Positions 38,901-47,419 of a stretch of DNA of 64,000 nucleotides are shown in pieces (position 1 is the first letter of the stretch; the number at the start of each line of letters is the position of its first letter). The stretch spans positions 62,001 to 126,000 of the forward strand of contig JAENYV010000004.1 in NCBI GenBank assembly GCA_016841605.1, given 5' to 3'. Below the pieces are notes generated by a model that saw only the letters and a program-made list of their open reading frames with translations, was not told where the DNA came from and ran no database searches. The position numbers were made by a program, and so were the translations under genes. This DNA comes from Dethiobacter alkaliphilus (GTDB lineage: Bacteria; Bacillota; Dethiobacteria; DTU022; UBA8154).

Positions 38901-39497
38901 TTAGAATTCATCAAAAATAAGCATGATAAGTGGGTTGTCCTGCAGCAAAGTTTTCGTGCGCTCACACATAAGCTGGGATTGTTTGAACAGATTCAGAAGC
39001 TCCTGAGGGCAGAAAAAGGAAAGGAGAACAGTTTTATTGATTTTATTGCCGAGGAAAGGCTGCGCTATGTCGCGGCCAAAGCCTCCGAGACCCTCGGATT
39101 AATGACAAAATATAAGTACGGACTGGAGCTGGACTCTGAAGCCGGGTTTATTATCCGGGATAATGCCAACGGCGGCGTCCACAGGATGGTTACTTCGCTG
39201 TCGGGCGGGGAAACTTTCCTGACCTCATTGTCCCTGGCCCTGGCCCTCTCCGAGCAGATACAGCTAAAGGGCCAGAGCCCGTTGGAGTTCTTTTTCCTGG
39301 ACGAAGGATTCGGCACCCTGGACAACGACCTGCTCGATATGGTTATGGACTCACTGGAACGGTTGAGCAGGAAGGAGAGAGTTATCGGGCTGATCAGTCA
39401 CGTCCCCGAGCTGCGCAGCCGGATGGCGCGCCGGCTGATTGTTGAGCCGCCCTCATACACTGGGGCCGGCAGCAGGGTGAAGATCGAAAAAGGGTAG
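35874..39497 (+). CDS. sbcC: Exonuclease SbcCD subunit C
   Basis: FGPTGSGKSTVLDAI; zinc hook CPVCGSEHHP; SLSGGETFLTSLSLALALSEQ; GTG start refined after GGAGG. Confidence 0.95.
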   Translation: MRPKFLEIEGLQSFREMQTIDFDSLGETGLFGIFGPTGSGKSTVLDAITFVLYGKVKRAERGTQGIINTGRKTAKVSFTFELFKGNGRKTYRVERTYQRKKGSENSCEPKIARLIEVTAAGEMPLCDRAKEVGNSIEELLGLSHDDFTRAVVLPQNSFQEFLRLDNAKKRDMLERIFYLEEYGRQLQEKLSGKITALKSRVAKVRGALSMLEDASDQALAETVKALESAALEKKQVEKEQHELEAQFNETKEVWQLVQSLDQIRKKEQQHLFIQEEIRDKRILLEKAGKADGLLEMIVREKLLSGKFAETVKGLEEVSSRMPLVAVGLEETRGKYDGLKKEAEVEKPRLVALKTRLSDALGFKTELNKLEIKINELSAEGVKLQESITLKNKNLLRETGEVDAAEQKIKLLKEQMEPLKTDPEKRYKLQEGVRLENEVESLGRNVGNFQKKIASLNKIINAREEKSQAIIYAREKAEKAVEVLNLEKQKHEEAKPEDRPTALKYREGVYQLQTTLDVLKLKKSELEAIQGKIRHIQALSAQNAEKLGNQEEKRRKAGVFYEQCRLRKEKAVKELEKNTAYLLSKNLQEGAPCPVCGSEHHPSPAVQSEGTEQALLEQQLTGAEKNLSAAEKALKDAENNCLITSEQLKSLDEQGRQLTAELAAKNAEYEEAAQKLPAGLRELELPRLSSELAKMNTAGAEKLRAFDEWEEKMDELKSNLLKLGDKLSAYKVEENGMLAELKVNLENREQMENELQEALRVYNEKLQQYRLFLDTFKIKSGSHELKRLAENDRKINRLQREMEKMQELLGKKRVFMEEQREEVSALSRKSIKVEADRNNYLKQREEKVQRLKALAGDLHIEDEIARIKQKLEEYVNLDRQYAERLKDLEREYHHLLSQQTTLENQKKIYAESLEGEQKQLESVLLERGFVDRCEVEKSILPQEKQEALRAEISRYDETAKEIETEKKVLLKKLDSRNINKEEWEMVSSAFQEKNSARVACVSRYEVARNTLEFIKNKHDKWVVLQQSFRALTHKLGLFEQIQKLLRAEKGKENSFIDFIAEERLRYVAAKASETLGLMTKYKYGLELDSEAGFIIRDNANGGVHRMVTSLSGGETFLTSLSLALALSEQIQLKGQSPLEFFFLDEGFGTLDNDLLDMVMDSLERLSRKERVIGLISHVPELRSRMARRLIVEPPSYTGAGSRVKIEKG

Positions 39498-39519
39498 TCC
39501 GCATTAAGATTTGGGAAGA

Positions 39520-40164
39520 CTAAAAGTCTGTTGAATCACCCGGTCCGAGGGTGAGCAGGTGACATGTCATATTCAGTGCGGAGACGATAAAAGAACGGCC
39601 TTCATATTCCAGGATATTAATGCAGGCTGTATCCTGTTTTATTTTCCAGAAGGAGTTCAATCCTGCCCCAAGAAGGCAGCACAGCAGAACTTTATTAACG
39701 ACGCGGTGGGATACAATGATCAGGTCATGATCTTGACATTCCCTTGCCAGCCGGTAAATAGTTTCCTCAGCCCGGGCTGCCGTTTTTTCCAGCGACTCAC
39801 CTCCCGGGAAAACCATGTCAGCCGGCTCTGTCAGCCATTTTTCGTAAAGTGCAGGAAAAGACTTTTTAATTTCTGTTTTGGCTTTACCCTGCCACTCCCC
39901 AAAGTTTATATCAGTGAACGCAGGTTCTATCCTTATTTGTTTGCTTGAGACAGACTTACCGGCAATTTCTGCTGTTTCCCGTGCCCGTCCCAGGGGACTG
40001 GAAATCAGCAGCGGGTTATCAGGACTAAGACTCTTCAGCTTTTTACCAACCTCCAGGGCCTGTTTTTTCCCAAAATCGTTGAGGGGTATATCCATTGTGC
40101 CGCGAAATACCTCTTCTTTATTCCAGCTTGTCTGTCCATGTCTGACCAGGAAAATTCTGCTCAT
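39520..40164 (-). CDS. Histidine phosphatase (phosphoglycerate mutase-like) family
   Basis: IFLVRHGQTSWNKEEVFRGTMDIPLN. Confidence 0.92.
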   Translation of the reverse strand: MSRIFLVRHGQTSWNKEEVFRGTMDIPLNDFGKKQALEVGKKLKSLSPDNPLLISSPLGRARETAEIAGKSVSSKQIRIEPAFTDINFGEWQGKAKTEIKKSFPALYEKWLTEPADMVFPGGESLEKTAARAEETIYRLARECQDHDLIIVSHRVVNKVLLCCLLGAGLNSFWKIKQDTACINILEYEGRSFIVSALNMTCHLLTLGPGDSTDF

Positions 40165-40466
40165 TTTTCACACCCTTTTTTAGTTAGACATTCTTTTCAA
40201 ATTATTATAACCTGATCAGTATTTTATGGCAATTCTTTATGTTTTATTATTTTAGTCGCTTCTCCGCAGGTTAATAACTATTAACTGAGTATCCGGCATG
40301 AAAACACCTCTGAAAACACCTCAAATCGGTAAATTTTAAAACACTTCTTCATTTACCACGGATTATCCTTCTTGTCGACAGGATGGTTGACCTTTTTTGA
40401 GTTGCAGTTGCATATATTTCAAAAATATTATATAATATTCTCACAATTTAGCCTGGATGTGGTGTA

Positions 40467-41600
40467 ATGAATTGCTTGTTTGCACCAAGAAAAAGGATTG
40501 TTATCTTACTGGCAGTTTTTCTATGTCTTATTTGTATTTCTGTGTTTATTAATATTTACATAGGCCGGGAGGTTGTATACACGCATCTTTATTATTTACC
40601 TGTCATACTGGCCGGACTATGGTATTACAGAAAAGCACTCTATGTTGCAGTTCTTCTGGGGGCATTCCATATCTTTCTCTGCTATATCAACCAAGGAGTG
40701 TTTGTTTACACTTCATTAGTTCGGGCTGTTATCTTATGTGCTATTGCTTTTGTTATCGGCTCACTGGCTGAACAAAAAGAAGACTTATTCCGTCGTCTGG
40801 ATGCAGAGTTGGATAAGGCCCGTCAGTTTCATGAACAGATCCTGCCCAAAGCTCTGCCTGAGATGAGAAGCTGCTTCTTTGCTGCCCACTACCAGCCTGC
40901 CCAGAAGATGGGCGGCGATTTCTACGATGTGCTCCAGGCTGACAACAAGCTCGTTTTTCACCTCTCCGATGTCTCCGGGCATGGTATGAGCGGTGCCTTG
41001 CTGAGCGTCTTTGCCAAAGAAGTCATTGTCGGCTATGTTCAATTAAAGCCCTATGATTTGCACCCCCACAAAATACTGTATCACCTGAGCCGGCAGTATC
41101 GCAGGAATAATTACCCTGATGACTATTTCATCTGCATCTTCCTGGCTGTTCTGGATCTGGATACCAGGGAAATGAGATATACAGGGGCAGGATTCCATGA
41201 TAGTCCTCTGGCTCAGCTCGGAACCGGTGAGCAGTTAAAACTTGTCAGCAAGGGGCTTCCCATATCCTGCGCCATCCCACAGGAATTAGTAAAGTTTGAG
41301 GAACACTCTATCATACTAACACCCGGGACAACATTACTTTTCAATACAGACGGGCTAACGGAACAGAAAGCGGGTGACTTATTTTATGGTGACAGACTCC
41401 GAAAAGTTTTTTATGCCAACTGTCACCTGTCTCCGGAGTATATTTCCCGGGCCATTAAAGAGGACTTCCGTCATTTTAATAAAGGCTCCCTGCAAGGTGA
41501 CGACGACATTACTTTAGTAATAATTCAGATGGACCGGGAGGAAAAAGAGAAATATGGAATATGGAATCAAAACTTGCATTTTCCCCGGGATAGGGTATAA
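40467..41600 (+). CDS. Membrane PP2C/SpoIIE-type serine phosphatase
   Basis: AAHYQPAQKMGGDFYDV; HLSDVSGHGMSGALLS; LQGDDDITLVIIQ. Confidence 0.92.
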   Translation: MNCLFAPRKRIVILLAVFLCLICISVFINIYIGREVVYTHLYYLPVILAGLWYYRKALYVAVLLGAFHIFLCYINQGVFVYTSLVRAVILCAIAFVIGSLAEQKEDLFRRLDAELDKARQFHEQILPKALPEMRSCFFAAHYQPAQKMGGDFYDVLQADNKLVFHLSDVSGHGMSGALLSVFAKEVIVGYVQLKPYDLHPHKILYHLSRQYRRNNYPDDYFICIFLAVLDLDTREMRYTGAGFHDSPLAQLGTGEQLKLVSKGLPISCAIPQELVKFEEHSIILTPGTTLLFNTDGLTEQKAGDLFYGDRLRKVFYANCHLSPEYISRAIKEDFRHFNKGSLQGDDDITLVIIQMDREEKEKYGIWNQNLHFPRDRV

Positions 41601-41601
41601 T
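41574..41601 (+). promoter_or_regulatory. Likely promoter for leuS
   Basis: TTGCAT-16 bp-TATAAT at the 3' end of the upstream CDS. Confidence 0.55.
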
Positions 41602-41665
41602 AAAGGCCGTAAAGCACTGCATCGGCGTTTTCCAGACTTACCACTATCGACAGGGGGTTTTTAAA

Positions 41666-44170
41666 ATGAAAGAATACAGCCCAAGAGAATTGGAACCTAA
41701 ATGGCAGGCTTACTGGGAAGAACAAGAATTCCACCGGACGGGGAAAGACCCCCACAGGGAAAAATACTATGTCCTGGAGATGTTCCCCTATCCTTCCGGG
41801 AAGCTTCATATGGGACATATGAGAGTTTATTCTATCGGTGATGTCCTGGCCCGTTTTTTAAAGATGAAGGGTTTCAATGTGCTTCATCCCATGGGATGGG
41901 ATGCTTTTGGGCTTCCGGCGGAAAATGCCGCTATTCAGCACGGAGCAGACCCTGCCGAGTGGACTGCCTCCAATATTGCCGCCATGAAAGAGCAGCAGAA
42001 AGCTTTGGGGCTCAGCTACGACTGGGAAAGGGAAGTGACGACCTGCCATCCGGAGTATTACCGCTGGAACCAGTGGTTATTTCTCCTCTTTTATCAACAC
42101 GGGCTTGCTTACAAGAAAAAATCTCCGGTAAACTGGTGCCCTTCCTGTGAGACGGTCCTGGCCAATGAACAGGTAGTCAACGGCGAATGCTGGCGTTGCG
42201 GCAGCGAAGTCTCTCCCCGGGAGCTGGAACAATGGTTTCTCAAGATCACGGATTATGCCGATCGCCTGCTGGAGGACATCAGCCTCCTGGACGGGTGGCC
42301 CCAGAGGGTTAAAATTATGCAGGAGAACTGGATCGGCCGCAGCTACGGGACGGATATAGTTTTTAAGGTAAAAGAAACAGGGGAAGAGCTGACGGTTTTT
42401 ACGACCAGGCCTGATACCCTTTTTGGAGTAACTTATATGGTGCTCGCTCCGGAGCATCCCTTAATTGAAAAACTTATTGCCGGCAAACCGCAGGAAAATG
42501 AAATTCGGGAGTTTATCCGGAAAATGCAGCGGGAAAGCGAGATAACCAGAACTTCCGCAGAAACGGAAAAAGTGGGACTTTTTACCGGTGGAACCGCTAT
42601 TAATCCTGCTAATGGGGAGGAGATCCCCATCCTGGTGGGCAATTATGTGCTGATGAGCTACGGCACCGGAGCGGTCATGGGGGTGCCGGCCCACGACCAG
42701 CGGGATTTTCTCCTGGCTGAGCGCTACAATATCCCGGTACGGGTTGTCGTAAACTCGCCTGAGCAAGACCTGACGGCTGCTCCGCCGGCAGAAGCTTACG
42801 AAGAATCCGGGATCATGGTCAATTCCGGGGAGTTTACCGGCATGGAGAGCGTTAAAGCCAAAAATGCCATCACAGACTGGCTGCAGAAACAGGGGAAAGG
42901 CGGTTATCGTGTCCGCTATCGCCTGCGGGATTGGTTGATATCCCGGCAACGCTACTGGGGAACGCCCATTCCTATTATCTATTGCCCGCAGTGCGGAGCC
43001 CTGCCTGTTCCGGAAGAAGACCTGCCGGTTATGCTCCCGGCCGGAATTAACCTGACAGGAGTGCAGCAGTCTCCCCTGGCCGAATGCCGGGAATTTCTGG
43101 AGACAACATGTCCCGGCTGCGGAGGCAAAGCCCGTCGTGAAACCGATACCATGGATACTTTTTTCTGCTCTTCCTGGTATTATATGCGCTATGCGGATCC
43201 CCGCCAGGATAAGCTTCCTTTTCTGAAGGAGGAAGTGGACTACTGGCTGCCGGTAGACCAGTATATCGGCGGAATCGAGCACGCTGTGCTTCATCTTCTT
43301 TATTCCCGTTTCTTTACCAAATTTCTTCAGGACCGGGGCCTGGTCGATGCTTCCGAGCCTTTTCAGCGCCTACTGGCCCAGGGAATGGTATATAAGGACG
43401 GGGCTAAGATGTCCAAGTCCAAGGGGAACGTAGTTTCTCCCGACGAGATTATCCAGCGCTATGGTGCCGATACCGGGCGGCTCTTTATCCTTTTTGCCGC
43501 GCCGCCGGAGAAAGACCTTGACTGGAACGACCGGGGAGTGGAAGGCTGCCATCGCTTTTTACGCCGGGTCTGGCGGCTTTTCCAGCAGAATACGCCTCTT
43601 TTTACTCCTTTAAATCCTGGCGAGAAGCCGACAGGAGAGGCTTTTTCGGGGTTGGGGCCGGAGGAAGAAAAGCTGCAGCGAGCCCTTCACCGGACTATAA
43701 AAAAAGTGAGCATTGATATTGAAGAGCGTTTTAATTTTAATACTGCCATCAGCGCGATTATGGAGCTGGTCAACGCTTTTTATGCTTACTCTAACGAGGT
43801 AGCGGAGAAAGATACCGCCAGGGTTGCACCTTTTTTGACGGATGCTCTGGAAAAACTGCTCATTATTCTTGCTCCTTTTGCTCCCCATATTACTGAAGAA
43901 CTCTGGCAGCTTTGCGGGTACGCGGAGAGCATTCATTTGCAGCCGTGGCCTTCCTATGATCCTGAAGTTTTACAGGTGGATGAAGTGGAAGTTGTCTTCC
44001 AGGTAAACGGAAAGGTGAGGGGCCGTCTCCTTGTTCCCAGCGATTCAACTGAGGATGAGCTTTTGCAAATTGCCAAAGGGCACGAAAAGGTTCGCGTTTT
44101 CCTGGAGGGAAAAGAAATCGTGAAAGCAGTTACGATTCCGGGGAAACTGGTTAATATTGTTGTGCGTTAA
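41666..44170 (+). CDS. leuS: Leucyl-tRNA synthetase
   Basis: FPYPSGKLHMGHMRVY (HIGH) and KMSKSKGNVVSPDEI (KMSKS). Confidence 0.98.
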   Translation: MKEYSPRELEPKWQAYWEEQEFHRTGKDPHREKYYVLEMFPYPSGKLHMGHMRVYSIGDVLARFLKMKGFNVLHPMGWDAFGLPAENAAIQHGADPAEWTASNIAAMKEQQKALGLSYDWEREVTTCHPEYYRWNQWLFLLFYQHGLAYKKKSPVNWCPSCETVLANEQVVNGECWRCGSEVSPRELEQWFLKITDYADRLLEDISLLDGWPQRVKIMQENWIGRSYGTDIVFKVKETGEELTVFTTRPDTLFGVTYMVLAPEHPLIEKLIAGKPQENEIREFIRKMQRESEITRTSAETEKVGLFTGGTAINPANGEEIPILVGNYVLMSYGTGAVMGVPAHDQRDFLLAERYNIPVRVVVNSPEQDLTAAPPAEAYEESGIMVNSGEFTGMESVKAKNAITDWLQKQGKGGYRVRYRLRDWLISRQRYWGTPIPIIYCPQCGALPVPEEDLPVMLPAGINLTGVQQSPLAECREFLETTCPGCGGKARRETDTMDTFFCSSWYYMRYADPRQDKLPFLKEEVDYWLPVDQYIGGIEHAVLHLLYSRFFTKFLQDRGLVDASEPFQRLLAQGMVYKDGAKMSKSKGNVVSPDEIIQRYGADTGRLFILFAAPPEKDLDWNDRGVEGCHRFLRRVWRLFQQNTPLFTPLNPGEKPTGEAFSGLGPEEEKLQRALHRTIKKVSIDIEERFNFNTAISAIMELVNAFYAYSNEVAEKDTARVAPFLTDALEKLLIILAPFAPHITEELWQLCGYAESIHLQPWPSYDPEVLQVDEVEVVFQVNGKVRGRLLVPSDSTEDELLQIAKGHEKVRVFLEGKEIVKAVTIPGKLVNIVVR

Positions 44171-44196
44171 AGCAGAAAAATATTTTTGTTCGCCTC

Positions 44197-44230
44197 CAAG
44201 GAATCCCCTGAAAAATCAGGGGATTCCTTG
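44197..44230 (+). terminator. Strong hairpin after leuS
   Basis: CAAGGAATCCCCTGA-aaaa-TCAGGGGATTCCTTG perfect 15-bp stem. Confidence 0.75.
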
Positions 44231-44274
44231 TGAATTTATTATTTTCCCTCATGTTTTGGAGGTGGATTTGGTCG

Positions 44275-45708
44275 ATGGGGAAAAGCGGACCCGGGACAGG
44301 GAAAGGTAGTTATCGTGAGCAGCTTTGGGTACTTTTGCTGGAAGCTGTTTCCAGGGATAATGTTCTTCCCCTTACCTCCTCCTGCAATTTACACTGCCTT
44401 TTCTGCAGCCATCGTCAGAATCCGCCGGGTGTACAGACTTATTCTTTTGCACCTTTGTCTCCGGACTGGTTAAAAGAGCTAATTCCCCTTTTGGACGGCT
44501 CCCGGAAAATAATTATCGGGGAATCCTCCACCCGTCTCTGCGAGGGAGAGCCTTTTACTCATCCGTCTTTTTACGAGGTTTTAAAAGAGATCCGCCGGCT
44601 TTTTCCCCGTGCACCCCTGCAGATTACCACCAACGGTACCTGCCTCACAGCGGCAATGGTAAGGGAACTTGCGGCATTAAACAAGCCGGAGCAAGGGGCC
44701 GGGCTAGAGCTGGTTATCTCCCTGAACAGCGCCTCTTCTCTACAACGTACCAGGATTATGGGTGATCCCAACCCGGGGAACGCTTTACGGGGCTTATCGC
44801 TCTGCCGGGAGAACGGGCTTTTCTTCCACGGCAGCATTGTAGCTCTTCCGCACCTTTCCGGGTGGGATGACCTGGCTGAAACCCTTTACTTTCTGGAGAG
44901 GGAGGGAGCTTTGACTACCCGTGTTTTTCTTCCCGGTTATACGGCTTATGCACATCCTGCGCTGCATTTTGACCGTTCGCTGTGGGGAGAGTTGGACCTT
45001 TTTCTCGCTGGAATGAGGGAAAAACTGGCTCACCCTCTAACTTTGGAACCTCCTGTCAAAAAGGATCTTCTGGCCAGGGTGGAAGGAGTTGTCAGATCCT
45101 CTCCGGCAAGTACAGCGGGGATAAGGACTGGTGACCTGATCCTCGCTGTTGACGAGGAGAAGGTGCTTTCCGGGACAGACGCCTTTTACCGCATCCAAAA
45201 AGCGACTGATCCCGTTTTAAACGTAAAACGGCCGGAAAAAAAAGAGCCGGTTCCTTTACATAACGGAGATTTGCTGATTAAAATTCCGAAAAAAGCCGGC
45301 CGGTCTTCCGGTCTTGTTTTTAACGCGGACTTGGACTCCCGGCTGATCGCTGCAGTTGCGCAAGGCGGAGAACGGGTTCACGGCGGTCCGGTCCTCCTTC
45401 TCACTTCTCCGGTTGCGGCTCCCCTCTGGGAGGCGGCTGCACGCCGCTCCCTTCTGCCGGAGAAGATCCGAATCAGTCCTGTTGAAAACCGTTTTTTTGG
45501 AGGTTCGATCTGTTGTGCCGGGTTGCTTACGGTTGCCGATCTGCAATCCCATCTGGAAGAGCTTATCCCCGGGCCGGATGATCCTGCAAATTCTCTCCGG
45601 GTCCTGGTGCCTTCCGCCCCCTTTGATCGACGGGGGTTTGACCTTCGGGGTGAACATTATCAGGATCTCTGTGCGCTTTTTCCCCAGCTTTCCTTTTCAT
45701 TTCTTTGA
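44275..45708 (+). CDS. Radical SAM protein with C-terminal PDZ and DUF512-like region
   Basis: CNLHCLFCSH cluster motif; RVEGVVRSSPASTAGIRTGDLILAVDEEKVL PDZ; start refined downstream of the terminator. Confidence 0.75.
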   Translation: MGKSGPGTGKGSYREQLWVLLLEAVSRDNVLPLTSSCNLHCLFCSHRQNPPGVQTYSFAPLSPDWLKELIPLLDGSRKIIIGESSTRLCEGEPFTHPSFYEVLKEIRRLFPRAPLQITTNGTCLTAAMVRELAALNKPEQGAGLELVISLNSASSLQRTRIMGDPNPGNALRGLSLCRENGLFFHGSIVALPHLSGWDDLAETLYFLEREGALTTRVFLPGYTAYAHPALHFDRSLWGELDLFLAGMREKLAHPLTLEPPVKKDLLARVEGVVRSSPASTAGIRTGDLILAVDEEKVLSGTDAFYRIQKATDPVLNVKRPEKKEPVPLHNGDLLIKIPKKAGRSSGLVFNADLDSRLIAAVAQGGERVHGGPVLLLTSPVAAPLWEAAARRSLLPEKIRISPVENRFFGGSICCAGLLTVADLQSHLEELIPGPDDPANSLRVLVPSAPFDRRGFDLRGEHYQDLCALFPQLSFSFL

Positions 45709-45731
45709 CAATAATAAAACCGTTTATCCGT

Positions 45732-46364
45732 TCACCCGTTCCGGCTTCCCACTGCCGGCTGCTTCCAACTCCTGATGTAAAAATAAAGGACAAAAAGAAA
45801 TCCGGAAAAAAGGATAATTTTTTTCCTGAGGGGCATATAACTCCAGAAGCCTTCATAAAAAACATTCAAGCTTTCCTGCCAATTGACCTCAGGCAACTTG
45901 AAACACAGTTTCCCCCCGTCACGATAGAAAAGGACAGCTGCTTTGTTTTCAACGGGGTTTTCTTCTTTTCCCTGATAGTAAACCCAGATATGGGAGGGAG
46001 AGATGAAGGCTTCATAGGGAATATCCAGCGCCTCCAGGGTGGAAGCCAGAATGATAAAACGAGTTTTACAATCTCCCGCCCCTTTTCCGATGGCTTCTTC
46101 GGCAGTGGGAAAATACCAGGGAAGATCGTAATTTTGCCAGTCGTAACGGTAAGGGAACTCCTGCAAAATAAATTCCTCCACCAGAGCAGGGTCGTCCCTG
46201 CTGGGGAGTCGGGGGATTAATTTTTCCGCAGCCAGGGGATCCGTTGGAGGGATAAGCAGGCGACGAATACTTGTAGCCAGATCTGCCGGACGGGGATAGA
46301 GAACCAGGAGTGTCCAGAGTAAGACAAAGAGAAGAGAGCCGAGCCGTTTTCCGGGAAAGGTCAA
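45732..46364 (-). CDS. Transglutaminase-like domain membrane protein
   Basis: GKGAGDCKTRFIILASTLEALDIPYEAFISPSHIWVYY; terminal TM segments. Confidence 0.75.
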   Translation of the reverse strand: MTFPGKRLGSLLFVLLWTLLVLYPRPADLATSIRRLLIPPTDPLAAEKLIPRLPSRDDPALVEEFILQEFPYRYDWQNYDLPWYFPTAEEAIGKGAGDCKTRFIILASTLEALDIPYEAFISPSHIWVYYQGKEENPVENKAAVLFYRDGGKLCFKLPEVNWQESLNVFYEGFWSYMPLRKKIILFSGFLFVLYFYIRSWKQPAVGSRNG

Positions 46365-46380
46365 GTTTTTTCTCTCCTAA

Positions 46381-46440
46381 CCACTACAGCGAAAAATAGT
46401 AATTGGCGGTCTTAGTTTTCGTAGTAACACCAGGTGCTAT
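46381..46440 (+). repeat. Intergenic repeat family member A
   Basis: CCACTACAGCGAAAAATAGTAATTGGCGGT core. Confidence 0.55.
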
Positions 46441-46617
46441 CCTTATTTATAATTGGTAAGTTTTCAACATTTTTTTGTTTTTTTCTGGTAAATTACCCTT
46501 TTCTTTAGCAGGAAAAGAGCAACAGTTTGTCGAAAAAGGTAAAACAAAGGTCTCAGGATATTATTTATTATTTTATCCGGTGGCTGAAAGACAATTCTGT
46601 TAAAGGGTGAAAGGGAG

Positions 46618-47265
46618 TTGCTGAAACTTACGCCGAAAGAACAGAAACTGGTTATCTTACTGGCATGTCTCCTGGTTTTCGGTTTTGTCATGAAATTTGT
46701 CCTGCCCGAGAAGGAACCATTACAAATTACCAGTAAGTCTGAAGCGGGAGAGTTAACTAATTCCGGGACGGAAAATTTACCCATTGAGCAAATAAAGCAA
46801 GGAGATCCTTCTGCGGAAACAAAAAAGACTATCGAGATTCATATTACCGGGGCTGTTGCCAACTCCGGTGTCTATCTCCTGGAAGAAGGGGCGCGGGTTT
46901 ATCAGGCAGTGGAAAAAGCGGGAGGACCACTGGAGGACGCGGACCTTGAGCGGATCAATCTCGCTCAGCCTCTTTATGACGGACAGCAAGTTATTATCCC
47001 CCGACAGGTAACAGAGGGGCTCTCCGGAGAAGAGGGAAGACCGGTTTTGGAAAAATTATCTTCCCGGGAAGAAAAGGTAAACATTAATATGGCCACACAG
47101 TCCCAGCTTGAAGCTCTTCCGGGGATTGGCTCTGTTAAAGCGCAGAGCATAATTAAATACCGGCAGGAAAACGGCTTTTTCTCCAGCATCGAAGACCTGC
47201 TCAATGTTAACGGGATTGGAGATAAAACCCTGGAAGGGATAAGGGAACTGGTGTCAATTTATTAG
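46618..47265 (+). CDS. comEA: ComEA family helix-hairpin-helix DNA-binding protein
   Basis: SLBB ITGAVANSGVYLLEEGARVYQAVEKAGG; VNINMATQSQLEALPGIGSVKAQSIIKYRQENGFF. Confidence 0.93.
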   Translation: MLKLTPKEQKLVILLACLLVFGFVMKFVLPEKEPLQITSKSEAGELTNSGTENLPIEQIKQGDPSAETKKTIEIHITGAVANSGVYLLEEGARVYQAVEKAGGPLEDADLERINLAQPLYDGQQVIIPRQVTEGLSGEEGRPVLEKLSSREEKVNINMATQSQLEALPGIGSVKAQSIIKYRQENGFFSSIEDLLNVNGIGDKTLEGIRELVSIY

Positions 47266-47419
47266 TTGCGCCTTCTTTCATCCTTTAAAACATGCCCTTT
47301 AAAAAAGCGAATTCTCGCTTTTTTTTACTTTAAGAAGGATTTTTTTCTCTAGTGAAGTATATAACTAAAGATATCCTGTTTTAATCCTGTTTTGATAGAA
47401 AGGAGGAAGTAGCCCGGCC

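Noticed and set aside
41600-41665. T-box riboswitch upstream of leuS
   Set aside because: Leader is only ~60 nt with no T-box motif or terminator
42461-43294. 277-aa minus-strand ORF
   Set aside because: Antisense shadow of leuS; composition typical of codon-bias-driven reverse ORFs
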